Below are positions 54,319 through 62,540 of a DNA stretch of 64,000 bases, piece after piece. The notes under the pieces are model-generated. The model was not told the DNA's origin and searched no databases. It worked only from the letters and a program-made list of their open reading frames with translations. This DNA comes from an uncultured Tateyamaria sp. (GTDB lineage Bacteria; Pseudomonadota; Alphaproteobacteria; Rhodobacterales; Rhodobacteraceae), in contig NZ_CANNDS010000005.1 in assembly GCF_947503415.1 (NCBI RefSeq), positions 1-64,000 of the forward strand, in the 5' to 3' direction. The translations under genes were made by a program, and so were the position numbers. The first letter of the stretch is position 1. Each line of letters begins with the position of its first letter.

Positions 54319-54975
54319 TCAACCTTTGTCGGCAAACAACCTGCGCAAGATCGCATGGGCGAGCACAACGGTCAGAAGTTGTGCACCGATAAAGGCGGGC
54401 ACGTGGCCGGGGTAAATGCCTGCAAACGTGTCGGAAAACCCGCGAGCGATGGTGACGGCAGGATTTGCGAAGCTGGTGGACGAGGTAAACCAATAGGCGC
54501 CCGTAATATAAAGCGCTACGAGGGTCGGCACTGCGTCGGGTCGCGACCGCAGCCCGCCGAAGATGACAAAGAGCAGACCAAAGGTGGCAACCCCTTCTGA
54601 CCACCATTGCGCGGGGCCGGTGCGGTGCAGCGTCTCGGAGGTTTGCAGGATCGGCAGGTCGAACATGGCGTGGGTGGCCCAGACGCCAAGGATGCCGCCT
54701 GCGATCTGCACCGCCACGTAGGCCAATGCCGGCTTTGTGGTGATCTCGCCCCGAAACCAGAAGGCCAGCGTGACGGCGGGGTTGAAATGCGCCCCCGAGA
54801 TCGGACCCAGTACCGTGATGATCACGTAGAGCATGCAGCCCGTGGCAATCGCGTTGGCCAGAAGGGCGATGGCGATATTACCACCTGCCAGTGTCTGCCC
54901 CATGATGCCGGAGCCGACCACACCGATGAGGAGCAGGGCAGTGCCCAGCCCCTCGGCCCAGAGTTTGTGCGTCAT
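54319..54975 (-). CDS. Aquaporin (MIP family)
   Basis: This 218-aa channel protein has six hydrophobic helices and two NPA boxes: HFNPAVTL (about 64-71) and FANPAVTIARGF (about 169-180). Aquaporins conduct water, glycerol or other small neutral solutes. The second NPA context is close to AqpS-like arsenite channels, but no ars genes are near, so I call only the family. The ATG at 54975 lies 12 bp from the stop of the peptide-binding gene. Confidence 0.93.
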   Translation of the reverse strand: MTHKLWAEGLGTALLLIGVVGSGIMGQTLAGGNIAIALLANAIATGCMLYVIITVLGPISGAHFNPAVTLAFWFRGEITTKPALAYVAVQIAGGILGVWATHAMFDLPILQTSETLHRTGPAQWWSEGVATFGLLFVIFGGLRSRPDAVPTLVALYITGAYWFTSSTSFANPAVTIARGFSDTFAGIYPGHVPAFIGAQLLTVVLAHAILRRLFADKG

Positions 54976-54987
54976 GTGCGTGGCTCT

Positions 54988-56820
54988 TTAATTCGCGTCC
55001 CACCACCAGAACTGGGGCATCCAGTCCGGGCCGTCGCCGTATAACGGGATGGTGTCGGGGTGTTTCATCTCGGACACGTGCGCGATGCGCCCGGTGGTGA
55101 ATTGCCAGAACGGCACCACGTATCGGCCCGCAATCAGCAACCGGTCCAGTGCGCGGGTGGCGGCGATGCTTTCCTCGCGCGTGGTGGCCGTCAGCATCGA
55201 CGTGATCATGGCGTCGATGGCTGGGTCTTGCGCGCCCATGAGGTTGGCCGATCCTTCCTCGTCCGCGGCATCAGACCCCCAATAGAACCACTGTTCGTTG
55301 CCGGGGCTGAGCGACAGGGCGCGGCGGTGATAGGTTATGTCGAAGTCGAACGCATCCTCGCGTGCGGTGAATTGCGCGCCGTCGACAAGGTCGATGTCCA
55401 CGTCGATGCCCAACTGTTCCAGCGCTTGCGTATAGAGGTCGGCAATGGCCCGATCTTCGGTGCGTTGCTGGTCCAGCAGGATGGTGAACGCCATGGCCTG
55501 ACCGTCCGCATTGCGCAGCTTGCCGTTCTGAGTTGTCCACCCGGCCTCTTCCAGCAGGCCAAGCGCGCGGCGCAGTCCTTTGCGGTTGCGCAGGGTGCCG
55601 TCGCTTTCGGGCAGGGCATACCCCTCCATCACGCCGGGCAACAGTTGGCCGTTGAACGGCGCCAGAAGGGAGGCGACACGCCCCTTGGCAGCACCAGGTT
55701 CCAGCGCCAGCGGCGAGTTGGAGAAGTAGGACGTGATACGCGGCTGTGCGCCGCCCGTCAGGGTGTCGTTGATATATTCAAAGTTGAAGGCAGTGATCAG
55801 CGCTTCGCGCACGCGCCAGTCGTCAAAGGGCGCGCGGCGGGTGTTCATAACAAAGCCGGTGACGCCGGAGGGTTTCTGGTGCGCGATCTCGGTCTTGACC
55901 ACATCGCCTGACTGCGCGCGCGGGAAGTCGTACCCGCTGGTCCAGTTTTCGGCGTTGAATTCGCGCACGGCGGACACGTCGCCCGCTTTGAAAGCCTCGT
56001 TCACCACATCGCCGTCGCCGTAGAAGTCGATGGTGATTTCGTCGAAATTGAATGTGCCACGTCGGAAATTGAGGTCTTTGCCCCAATAATCCGGGTTGCG
56101 GGTGAGGGTGACGGAACGTGCCGCTTCAAAATCGCTGATCACGTAGGGCCCTGATCCGATGGGCACGTCGTTGATGGAAGCGGCGGCGAAATCCTTCCCT
56201 TCCCACTGCGCCTTTTGCAGGATGGGCCGCATGCCCGCCAGCAGGGCCAGTTCGCGGTTCTCGGTATTGAAGGTGAATTTGATGCTGCGCGGACCGGTCT
56301 GTTCCAGCGTTTCGACCTGGGTCCAGAGACTGCGGTAACGTCCGTGGCCTTCCGTCCCGAGGGTCTCGTAGGACCACAGCACGTCCTCGACCGTGACGGG
56401 GCTGCCGTCCGAGAATGTGGCGCCCTCGCGCAGGGTAAATTCGACCCAAGTGCGGTCTTCATCGGTTTCAATCGATTCGGCCAGAAGGCCGTACAGCGCG
56501 AAGGGTTCGTTCCGGCTGCGGCCCATCAGGCTTTCATGGGTGAGGAAGCGCAACTGCCAGGGCACGTTGCCTTTCTGAATGTAGGGATTGAGCGAATCAA
56601 AACTGCCGGTGTTCGCCAGAGTGATTGTTCCACCACTGGGTGCATCGGGATTCGCATGCGGAAGGGACACAAAATCCGGTGGCAGTTGGGGGTCTCCATA
56701 CATAGCTATGCCATGCCGTGGCTCTGCTTGTGCTGCACCCGCAGCCACCACAAGGCCCGTCAGAATCGCGGTGACCCCCCTTTTTCCGAGGGGTCCAAAT
56801 TGGAAAAAATGCCTGCTCAT
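54988..56820 (-). CDS. ABC transporter oligopeptide-binding protein (YejA-like)
   Basis: This 610-aa family-5 solute-binding protein has a signal peptide (about 1-32, GKRGVTAILTGLVVAAGAAQA) and large SBP_bac_5 lobes (HANPDAPSGGTITLANTGSFDSLNPYIQKG, then REGATFSDGSPVTVEDVLWSYE). The length and motifs match YejA-type binding proteins for large peptides such as microcin C. No yejB/E/F permease genes follow within the window, so its partners lie elsewhere. A TTG upstream of the chosen ATG (56820) was rejected because the signal peptide begins at the ATG. Confidence 0.9.
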   Translation of the reverse strand: MSRHFFQFGPLGKRGVTAILTGLVVAAGAAQAEPRHGIAMYGDPQLPPDFVSLPHANPDAPSGGTITLANTGSFDSLNPYIQKGNVPWQLRFLTHESLMGRSRNEPFALYGLLAESIETDEDRTWVEFTLREGATFSDGSPVTVEDVLWSYETLGTEGHGRYRSLWTQVETLEQTGPRSIKFTFNTENRELALLAGMRPILQKAQWEGKDFAAASINDVPIGSGPYVISDFEAARSVTLTRNPDYWGKDLNFRRGTFNFDEITIDFYGDGDVVNEAFKAGDVSAVREFNAENWTSGYDFPRAQSGDVVKTEIAHQKPSGVTGFVMNTRRAPFDDWRVREALITAFNFEYINDTLTGGAQPRITSYFSNSPLALEPGAAKGRVASLLAPFNGQLLPGVMEGYALPESDGTLRNRKGLRRALGLLEEAGWTTQNGKLRNADGQAMAFTILLDQQRTEDRAIADLYTQALEQLGIDVDIDLVDGAQFTAREDAFDFDITYHRRALSLSPGNEQWFYWGSDAADEEGSANLMGAQDPAIDAMITSMLTATTREESIAATRALDRLLIAGRYVVPFWQFTTGRIAHVSEMKHPDTIPLYGDGPDWMPQFWWWDAN

Positions 56821-56899
56821 TTGGTAAACAATCCCTGATCGCCCTTGTTTTGTTAACAATAGCTGCCCCGGGACATTTACGCATTATCAAACTTTTAGC

Positions 56900-56929
56900 T
56901 TGGACTCTTCGGGCGGGTTTGCGTATAAC
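56900..56929 (+). promoter_or_regulatory. Promoter of the candidate small RNA
   Basis: TTGGAC (56900-56905) and TATAAC (56924-56929) are 18 bp apart, or 17 bp if the -10 is read as GTATAA. Predicted start of transcription is about 56936. No coding frame begins between here and the terminator. Confidence 0.65.
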
Positions 56930-56935
56930 AAGGGC

Positions 56936-57011
56936 ACTGCTCGATAGGTTTCTTGCCTGTATGAAACCTGCCTCAATAACTTAACGCCAGCTTCGTGCTG
57001 GCGTTTTTTTT
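56936..57011 (+). ncRNA. Candidate small RNA with intrinsic terminator
   Basis: About 76 bases run from the promoter to a strong terminator. A first hairpin has a 7-bp stem, AGGTTTC (56946-56952) with GAAACCT (56963-56969), and a loop TTGCCTGTAT. A single-stranded linker CAATAACTT precedes the terminator: AACGCCAGC (56983-56991) with GCTGGCGTT (56997-57005) around TTCGT, and about nine T residues (57004-57012). It lies in a 284-bp gap divergent to the peptide-binding gene and 94 bp before bdhA. Hfq-bound RNAs often have such a poly-U end. It could instead be a bdhA leader with an attenuator. Confidence 0.6.
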
Positions 57012-57012
57012 T
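56983..57012 (+). terminator. Rho-independent terminator of the candidate small RNA
   Basis: The 9-bp stem AACGCCAGC/GCTGGCGTT with a five-base loop and nine T residues is a canonical intrinsic terminator on the plus strand. It sits well before the bdhA start. Confidence 0.88.
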
Positions 57013-57104
57013 GGCCGTTGTGGATCAAAGCGACCCACGGGACCATTCCTTTCGCAGGTGCAGCATGACAAAGTGCGTGCAACTTATACGAAAGGACTTG
57101 GCCC

Positions 57105-57890
57105 ATGGCATTCGAGATTTCACTGGCAGGAAAAACGGCCATCATCACCGGCTCGAACTCGGGCATCGGGTTGGGCATGGCGTGGGAATTGGCGCGGGCC
57201 GGGGCCGATGTCGTCCTGAATTCGTTCACCGACCGCGATGAAGATCATGCGCTGGCCAAAGAGATCGCAGACGGGACCGGGACCAAGGCACGCTACATCA
57301 AGGCGGACATGTCCAAGGGCGATGAATGCCGGTCCCTGATCGAACAGGCGGGGGCCTGTGACATCCTGATCAACAATGCGGGCATCCAGCATGTCGCCGC
57401 CATCCCCGACTTTCCCGTGGACAAATGGGACGCGATCATCGCGATCAACCTCAGCTCCGCCTTTCACACGACAGCGGCGGCTTTGCCCCTGATGCGTTCT
57501 GCCGGGTGGGGACGGGTGATCAACGTCTCGTCCGCCCACGGGCTGACCGCGTCACCCTACAAGTCGGCCTATATCGCGGCCAAACACGGCATTGTTGGCC
57601 TGACCAAGACAACGGCGCTGGAAACCGCCGAGGAACCTATCACCGCCAACGCCATTTGCCCCGGCTACGTGCTGACCCCGCTGGTTGAAAGCCAGATCCC
57701 CGACACGATGAAGGAATACGACATGGGTCGCGACGAGGTGATCAAGAATGTCATGCTCAAGCGCCAGCCCTCCAAGGAATTCGCCACGACCGAGCAGATG
57801 GGCGGCACGGCCGTTTTCCTTTGCTCATCGGCCGCAGATCAGATCACCGGCACAACCATCAGCGTGGACGGCGGATGGACGGCGCTGTGA
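57105..57890 (+). CDS. bdhA: D-3-hydroxybutyrate dehydrogenase
   Basis: This 261-aa short-chain dehydrogenase interconverts D-3-hydroxybutyrate and acetoacetate, linking polyhydroxybutyrate to central metabolism. The NAD site GSNSGIGLGMA (about 16-26), NNAG, catalytic SSAHG...YIAAK (Ser, Tyr, Lys) and the family-specific CPGYVLTPLVESQI with VMLKRQPSKEFAT are visible. The length is normal for BdhA. It follows the candidate sRNA by 94 bp and is followed by a patatin-like gene 105 bp downstream, possibly co-transcribed. Confidence 0.93.
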   Translation: MAFEISLAGKTAIITGSNSGIGLGMAWELARAGADVVLNSFTDRDEDHALAKEIADGTGTKARYIKADMSKGDECRSLIEQAGACDILINNAGIQHVAAIPDFPVDKWDAIIAINLSSAFHTTAAALPLMRSAGWGRVINVSSAHGLTASPYKSAYIAAKHGIVGLTKTTALETAEEPITANAICPGYVLTPLVESQIPDTMKEYDMGRDEVIKNVMLKRQPSKEFATTEQMGGTAVFLCSSAADQITGTTISVDGGWTAL

Positions 57891-57995
57891 TCCAGCTTCG
57901 TTTCGCACGATAAACCGCCGCCGCTCGCCTGACAGGTGGCTTTGCCGCCGCAACATGAGGCTCCCTCAGTCACCACCAACCCAAAGGGTCGATCC

Positions 57996-59027
57996 ATGAC
58001 ACGCAAGAAGATCAATGTGGCACTTCAGGGCGGCGGCGCGCATGGCGCGTTCACATGGGGGGCGTTGGACGTGTTGCTGGCCGATGACCGGGTCGAGATC
58101 GCCGGTGTGTCGGGTACCTCCGCAGGGGCGTTGAATGGCGCAGCCCTCAAGGCGGGGCTGGCGATGTCGGGTGAAGATGCCGCGCGCGAGAACCTCGACT
58201 GGTTGTGGGCGCAGGTGGCGGGCGTGCAGGACATGCGGATATCAACTTGGCTGGCGCCGTTTGGTCCGGCGCAGATCAGTCAGGCACTTGAATACTCACT
58301 GCCATATGCCGTGGGCGACGCGGTGGGCCGTATGACATCGCCCTATGCCTTTGGGCCGTTCTATCGCAATCCGCTCACCGATATCGTGTCCAAGTTCAAC
58401 ATGGAGAAGGTGTGCTGTGATGACGGTCCGCAGCTGTTCATCAACGCGACCCGGGTGCGCAATGGCAAGCTGCGCGTGTTCCAGCAGGCCGAAGTAACGC
58501 CGGAGGCCATCATGGCGTCGGCCTGCCTGCCGACGCTGTTTCAGGCGGTCATGGTCTACGACAGCGAGACGGGGCAGAACGAGGAGTTCTGGGATGGCGG
58601 ATACACTGGCAATCCGGCCTTGTTTCCGCTGTTCGATGCGTCGTTGCCCGACGACATTGTGGTGATCAACATCAACCCTCTGGAGCGCGTGGACCTGCCG
58701 CGCACACCGCAGCAAATTCAGAACCGGATCAACGAGATCAGTTTCAATTCGTCCCTGTTGCGCGAGATGCGTGCGATTTCCTTTGTGAAGCGGTTGATCG
58801 ACCAAGGCACGATGGAACGTGGGCAAATGCGACGCATCAACATGCACATGATCGCGGATGATGCCCTGATGAATGATCTGAGCGTGGCCACGAAGGTGGT
58901 CCCCAATGGCTTTGTCATGGGAAAGCTGCGCGACGCGGGTGCGCGCGCAGCAGAGCAGTTCCTGGACGCGCATTTCGATCAGATCGGGCAGGGTGACAGC
59001 GTCAACATGCAGGAACTGTTTTCCTGA
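57996..59027 (+). CDS. Patatin-like phospholipase
   Basis: This 343-aa lipid acyl hydrolase has the oxyanion glycines QGGGAHG (11-17), catalytic Ser42 in GTSAG and the Asp in DGGYTGN (about 197-203), forming the patatin Ser-Asp dyad. No signal peptide is seen, so it probably acts in the cytoplasm on phospholipids or polyhydroxyalkanoate-granule lipids. The gene next to bdhA hints at a link to storage polymer use (inference). AAAGGG lies 10 bases before the ATG at 57996. Confidence 0.87.
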   Translation: MTRKKINVALQGGGAHGAFTWGALDVLLADDRVEIAGVSGTSAGALNGAALKAGLAMSGEDAARENLDWLWAQVAGVQDMRISTWLAPFGPAQISQALEYSLPYAVGDAVGRMTSPYAFGPFYRNPLTDIVSKFNMEKVCCDDGPQLFINATRVRNGKLRVFQQAEVTPEAIMASACLPTLFQAVMVYDSETGQNEEFWDGGYTGNPALFPLFDASLPDDIVVININPLERVDLPRTPQQIQNRINEISFNSSLLREMRAISFVKRLIDQGTMERGQMRRINMHMIADDALMNDLSVATKVVPNGFVMGKLRDAGARAAEQFLDAHFDQIGQGDSVNMQELFS

Positions 59028-59064
59028 CCCTTCAAGCCAAGGACAGCGCGACCAACCTGCCGCG

Positions 59065-59811
59065 TTATTTCGGCGGCGTGGTTGGGTCCTTGCCGTTGGG
59101 ATAGACAAGACCAGCCGAGATCACCAGCTTGGCTGCATCCTCCACCGACATGTCCAGTTCAATCACGTCTTCGGCCGGAAAGAACAGCAGGAAGCCGGAT
59201 GTCGGGTTTGGCGTTGTCGGTACAAAGATGCTGAACAAGGCGCCGGTATTGCCCGCCCGTTCGGTGACTTCGCCCTTGGCCGTGGTCGAGATGAAGCCAA
59301 TGGCCCAGATGCCCTTGCGCGGGTATTCGATCAGGCAGGCCTTTTCGAATGACCGCTCCGACTGGGCAAAGATCGTCTCAGAGATCTGTTTGATTCCGGA
59401 ATAGATCGACCGCACCACCGGGGTCCGCTCCACCAGGCTTTCGGCGTAGCGGATCAGCGACCGCCCGATATAGCCCTTCGCGATCCAGCCCGTGAAAATG
59501 GTGAACAGCAGGAAGACGATGACCCCGACGCCGCGCACGTTCACGGTGATCCAGTCAGGGTTTGCGATCAGCGTTTCATTTTGCTCGATGAAGCGCGGAT
59601 TGTTCAGCCAGTAATTGACGATGGAATCCGGTTGCCATGCGGAGGGGACAAGCGGCCAGACAAAACCGTCGATCCAGCCGATCACCGTCCAGATCAGCCA
59701 AATTGTCAGGCCAACGGGCGCGATCACCACCAGACCGGTCAGGAATGATGCGCGTAATCTTGAGAACAGGCCGGGTTTCCGGGGCGTTTCTGGATCAAAA
59801 GGGGTGTTCAT
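59065..59811 (-). CDS. DUF502-family membrane protein
   Basis: This 248-aa protein has two N-terminal membrane helices (about 20-45 and 90-112) and a soluble DUF502 C-terminal domain with marks GYIGRSLIRYAESLVERTPVVRSIY and PNPTSGFLLFFPAEDVIELDMSVEDA. The family is widespread and uncharacterised; an envelope role is assumed. The ATG at 59811 precedes the membrane helices. It is convergent with the patatin gene, 37 bp apart. Confidence 0.88.
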   Translation of the reverse strand: MNTPFDPETPRKPGLFSRLRASFLTGLVVIAPVGLTIWLIWTVIGWIDGFVWPLVPSAWQPDSIVNYWLNNPRFIEQNETLIANPDWITVNVRGVGVIVFLLFTIFTGWIAKGYIGRSLIRYAESLVERTPVVRSIYSGIKQISETIFAQSERSFEKACLIEYPRKGIWAIGFISTTAKGEVTERAGNTGALFSIFVPTTPNPTSGFLLFFPAEDVIELDMSVEDAAKLVISAGLVYPNGKDPTTPPK

Positions 59812-59883
59812 CAGGGTCCCGGCACAAGTTCACAGACTAGGTAAGTCAACGCTTCCGGCACTACAATGGTTTCCGCCCCTTAT

Positions 59884-60804
59884 TCAGGCATCCTTGCCAA
59901 TTGCGCCCAATTCCGTGGCGATTTCCGCGGCAAGCAGGGCATTGTTGCGCACAAGGGCGATGTTGGCGGTCAGTGACCGGCCCTCGGTCAGCTCAAAAAT
60001 ACGTTGCAGCAGGTAGGGTGTGACACCCTTGCCGGTGATCCCGTGCGTCTGCGCATCCTGTGTGGCCTGCGCGATGATGGGGGCGAGGGTGTCGCGGTCT
60101 ATCTCGTCCGTCTCGGGGATCGGGTTGGCGACCAGTTGCCCGCCCGGTATGCCCAAGGTGGCGCGTTGCGCATGTGCGGCGGCAATGGCGCGGCCAGTGT
60201 CCATGCGCAGGGGCGCTTTCAGGCCCGCGCTGCGCGACCAGAAGGCGGGCATGTCGTCTTGACCATATGCGATCACCGGCACGCCTTGGGTTTCCAGCAC
60301 TTCGAGCGTCTTGGGGATGTCGAGGATTGCCTTGGCCCCGGCCGCGACCACCGTCACGGGCGTTTGGGCGAGTTCCATCAGATCGGCAGAGATATCAAAG
60401 CTGCCTTCTGCCCCTTTGTGCACGCCGCCAATGCCGCCTGTCGCAAAGACCGCAATCCCGGCGATGCGTGCGGCGATCATGGTGGCCGCAACCGTTGTGG
60501 CCCCGGTGCCGCCCGAGGCGACGCAGGCCGCCATATCCGCGCGGCTCAGCTTTGCCACCTCGCGGGCTTGCGCCAGTCCTTCAAGCTGCACGTCCGTCAG
60601 GCCCACATGCAGGGTGCCGTCGATCACGGCCATGGTGGCAGGCACGGCCCCAGCTGCGCGCACATCCGCTTCGACCTGCCGCGCGACCTCAAGGTTCTGG
60701 GGATAGGGCATCCCGTGCGTGATGATCGTGCTTTCAAGCGCCACGATGGGCGACCCCGCAGCCAAGGCATCCGCGACTTCGGGCGAGGGGGTGTAAAGGC
60801 TCAT
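59884..60804 (-). CDS. psuG: Pseudouridine-5'-phosphate glycosidase
   Basis: PsuG splits pseudouridine 5'-phosphate into uracil and ribose 5-phosphate. The 306-aa protein has the family landmarks ALESTIITHGMPYPQN, VIDGTLHVG, SGGTGATTVAATM, and the catalytic Lys in AGAKAILDI (about 154-162), followed by ETQGVPVIAYG and KGVTPYLLQRIFELT. It starts in an ATGA overlap with the psuK stop (60801-60804). Together the pair completes pseudouridine breakdown. Confidence 0.93.
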   Translation of the reverse strand: MSLYTPSPEVADALAAGSPIVALESTIITHGMPYPQNLEVARQVEADVRAAGAVPATMAVIDGTLHVGLTDVQLEGLAQAREVAKLSRADMAACVASGGTGATTVAATMIAARIAGIAVFATGGIGGVHKGAEGSFDISADLMELAQTPVTVVAAGAKAILDIPKTLEVLETQGVPVIAYGQDDMPAFWSRSAGLKAPLRMDTGRAIAAAHAQRATLGIPGGQLVANPIPETDEIDRDTLAPIIAQATQDAQTHGITGKGVTPYLLQRIFELTEGRSLTANIALVRNNALLAAEIATELGAIGKDA

Positions 60805-61694
60805 ATCGGTGTCTTTCCTGAAACGTAGATGGCTGCGGCCTCAAGGGCGGCGTGCAACGCGTCGGTGCGGTTGGCCTTGCGGGTCTCTGCCGCGATGTGT
60901 GCGGCCATGAACGTGTCGCCCGCTCCGGTGATGCGTGTGACCAGCACTTGCGGAGGTGTTTCGCTGACCAGGCCATCCGCCGACCCTTCGGTGGCCGTGT
61001 TGCCGCCGTCGGTGACAAGCACGCGCGCCGCCCCGCGTTCCAGCAAGCCATCGGCGGCCTCGACCGAATTGTCAAAGCCCCGTTGGCAGAGCAGCCCGGC
61101 CTCTTCGAGATTAACATAGAGCGTGCCGCGGCTGTGGGTCAAAAACGGACCCAGCCGTTCTGCTTTGCCCGGGGAGGCAGGGGCCACGCGCAGGTCGGCA
61201 TGTGCCAGAACCGGGCTGGTGGCGATTTCGTTCAGCAGGTCGAGGGTCAGATTGCCATCCAGCGCCGCAAGGCCAGTATAGGGTGCGGTGTCCGTCGCAA
61301 GAGTGCCGTCTGTCAGGGGGCGCAGGATCTTGGCACCAGCGCTTTCGAGCGAGTGGGCGTCCGCGATGGCGGCGATCAGGCCGTTTGCGCCCTCGACTGC
61401 CATGTACTGGTCCGTGGGCAGGTCTTCGGAGCGGTAGACGGTGTCGGTGATCATGCCGCGCGCGGTGCAAGCGGCGATCAACTCATCCCCTTCGATGTCG
61501 CGGCCAATGGCCGTCAGCAAGGCAGGTGTCAGACCAAAGCGCGCCAGCGTCATGGCGATATTCATGGCAACGCCGCCGGGCAGGCGGGTGATCCGGCCCG
61601 GAACGTCCGATCCCTGTCGCATGGCCAGAGGCGCACGCCCAATCACGTCCCACAGGACTGATCCGATGCAAAGAATGTCAGCAGTGCGCGTCAT
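60801..61694 (-). CDS. psuK: PfkB-family kinase, likely pseudouridine kinase
   Basis: This 297-aa sugar/nucleoside kinase has the PfkB fold: N-terminal GGVAMNIAMTLARFG, and the ATP-site and catalytic region TRITGAGDTFMAAH with GAGD (about 252-255). Its direct coupling to psuG (ATGA overlap) makes pseudouridine the likely substrate, giving pseudouridine 5'-phosphate for PsuG. No pseudouridine transporter is in the window. A longer frame is not needed; the ATG at 61694 opens the conserved start. Confidence 0.88.
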   Translation of the reverse strand: MTRTADILCIGSVLWDVIGRAPLAMRQGSDVPGRITRLPGGVAMNIAMTLARFGLTPALLTAIGRDIEGDELIAACTARGMITDTVYRSEDLPTDQYMAVEGANGLIAAIADAHSLESAGAKILRPLTDGTLATDTAPYTGLAALDGNLTLDLLNEIATSPVLAHADLRVAPASPGKAERLGPFLTHSRGTLYVNLEEAGLLCQRGFDNSVEAADGLLERGAARVLVTDGGNTATEGSADGLVSETPPQVLVTRITGAGDTFMAAHIAAETRKANRTDALHAALEAAAIYVSGKTPI

Positions 61695-61739
61695 GCCCGT
61701 CTTGTGCCGCCCGCGCAGGCAAGAGGCAAGGGGGGCGGC

Positions 61740-62540
61740 TTACTCAGGTACGGCAAATGTGAGTGCGGCCCAATAGGTATCCCAAACGGCATCATCGCTG
61801 TCGGTGATGGGCGCGATGGAGACCGCATCGAACAGGTAGTCATGGCCCGGTTTCACCGGAATGGTGGCGATCCCGATCTCATCCGTGCGGTGCAGCGTGA
61901 TGGTGACGTTATCGTCGGGCGCGCGTTCGAACACCTCGACTTGCGCGTTTGCCCGTATGTCGCCGTCAAGCGTCACCTGCACTTGCATCATACCGTCAAA
62001 GTCAGGGGCATAGGGATTGGTCAAAGCGATGAATTCGGTCTTCAGACCCAGCGCCCGATCCATGCCGATGCCTTCGCCCACGGCGATCAGGGCCTTGGCG
62101 TGGCGACTGTAGCGTTCCTTGAACGGTGGCTCTGGAAATCCATTGGCTGCGTGACGCGCCTCGATATCCTCAAAATCCTTGTGATCGGCGAATTTCTGAA
62201 ACTTTTGCCATTCCTTGTACGTCAACAAGGACGATGTCGTTTCATGCACAACCACAACAAGCCCCCCCACCGGTGCGGGCACATCGAGGGCCGGATTATC
62301 ACCCATGCGCGCTTCGACCGGGCGGATCGTGTCGCCAACCACCACGTCGAACCGTTCGATCCGACGTTCGAAATAGGCGAGGTTCACGCCTTCGAAATCC
62401 TCACCGTTTTTCAGCCGTGCCACAATTTTCCCCGACGCGGGCACTTGATAGGCTTCCGGTTCGATCCAGAACTCATGGGCGGTTGCGCTTGTCGCTAAGA
62501 TGACGCACCAAAGCACTGTTAAATAACGGATGAGATACAT
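61740..62540 (-). CDS. DUF4198-family periplasmic protein
   Basis: This 266-aa protein has a signal peptide (about 1-22, YLIRYLTVLWCVILATSATA) and an N-terminal AHEFWIEPEAY, the diagnostic DUF4198 opening. The beta-rich body continues to the C-terminus (GHDYLFDAVSI). The family is often linked with cobalt/nickel uptake genes, but function is unproven. AAAGG lies nine bases before the ATG at 62540. The start codon ATG interlocks with a possible start of the divergent HupE-family gene in CATG (62538-62541), so its promoter must lie inside that gene. Confidence 0.82.
   Translation of the reverse strand: MYLIRYLTVLWCVILATSATAHEFWIEPEAYQVPASGKIVARLKNGEDFEGVNLAYFERRIERFDVVVGDTIRPVEARMGDNPALDVPAPVGGLVVVVHETTSSLLTYKEWQKFQKFADHKDFEDIEARHAANGFPEPPFKERYSRHAKALIAVGEGIGMDRALGLKTEFIALTNPYAPDFDGMMQVQVTLDGDIRANAQVEVFERAPDDNVTITLHRTDEIGIATIPVKPGHDYLFDAVSIAPITDSDDAVWDTYWAALTFAVPE

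Noticed and set aside
56818-56859. Upstream TTG start for the peptide-binding gene
   Set aside because: TTG at 56859 would put residues before the signal peptide; the ATG at 56820 gives a normal signal sequence.
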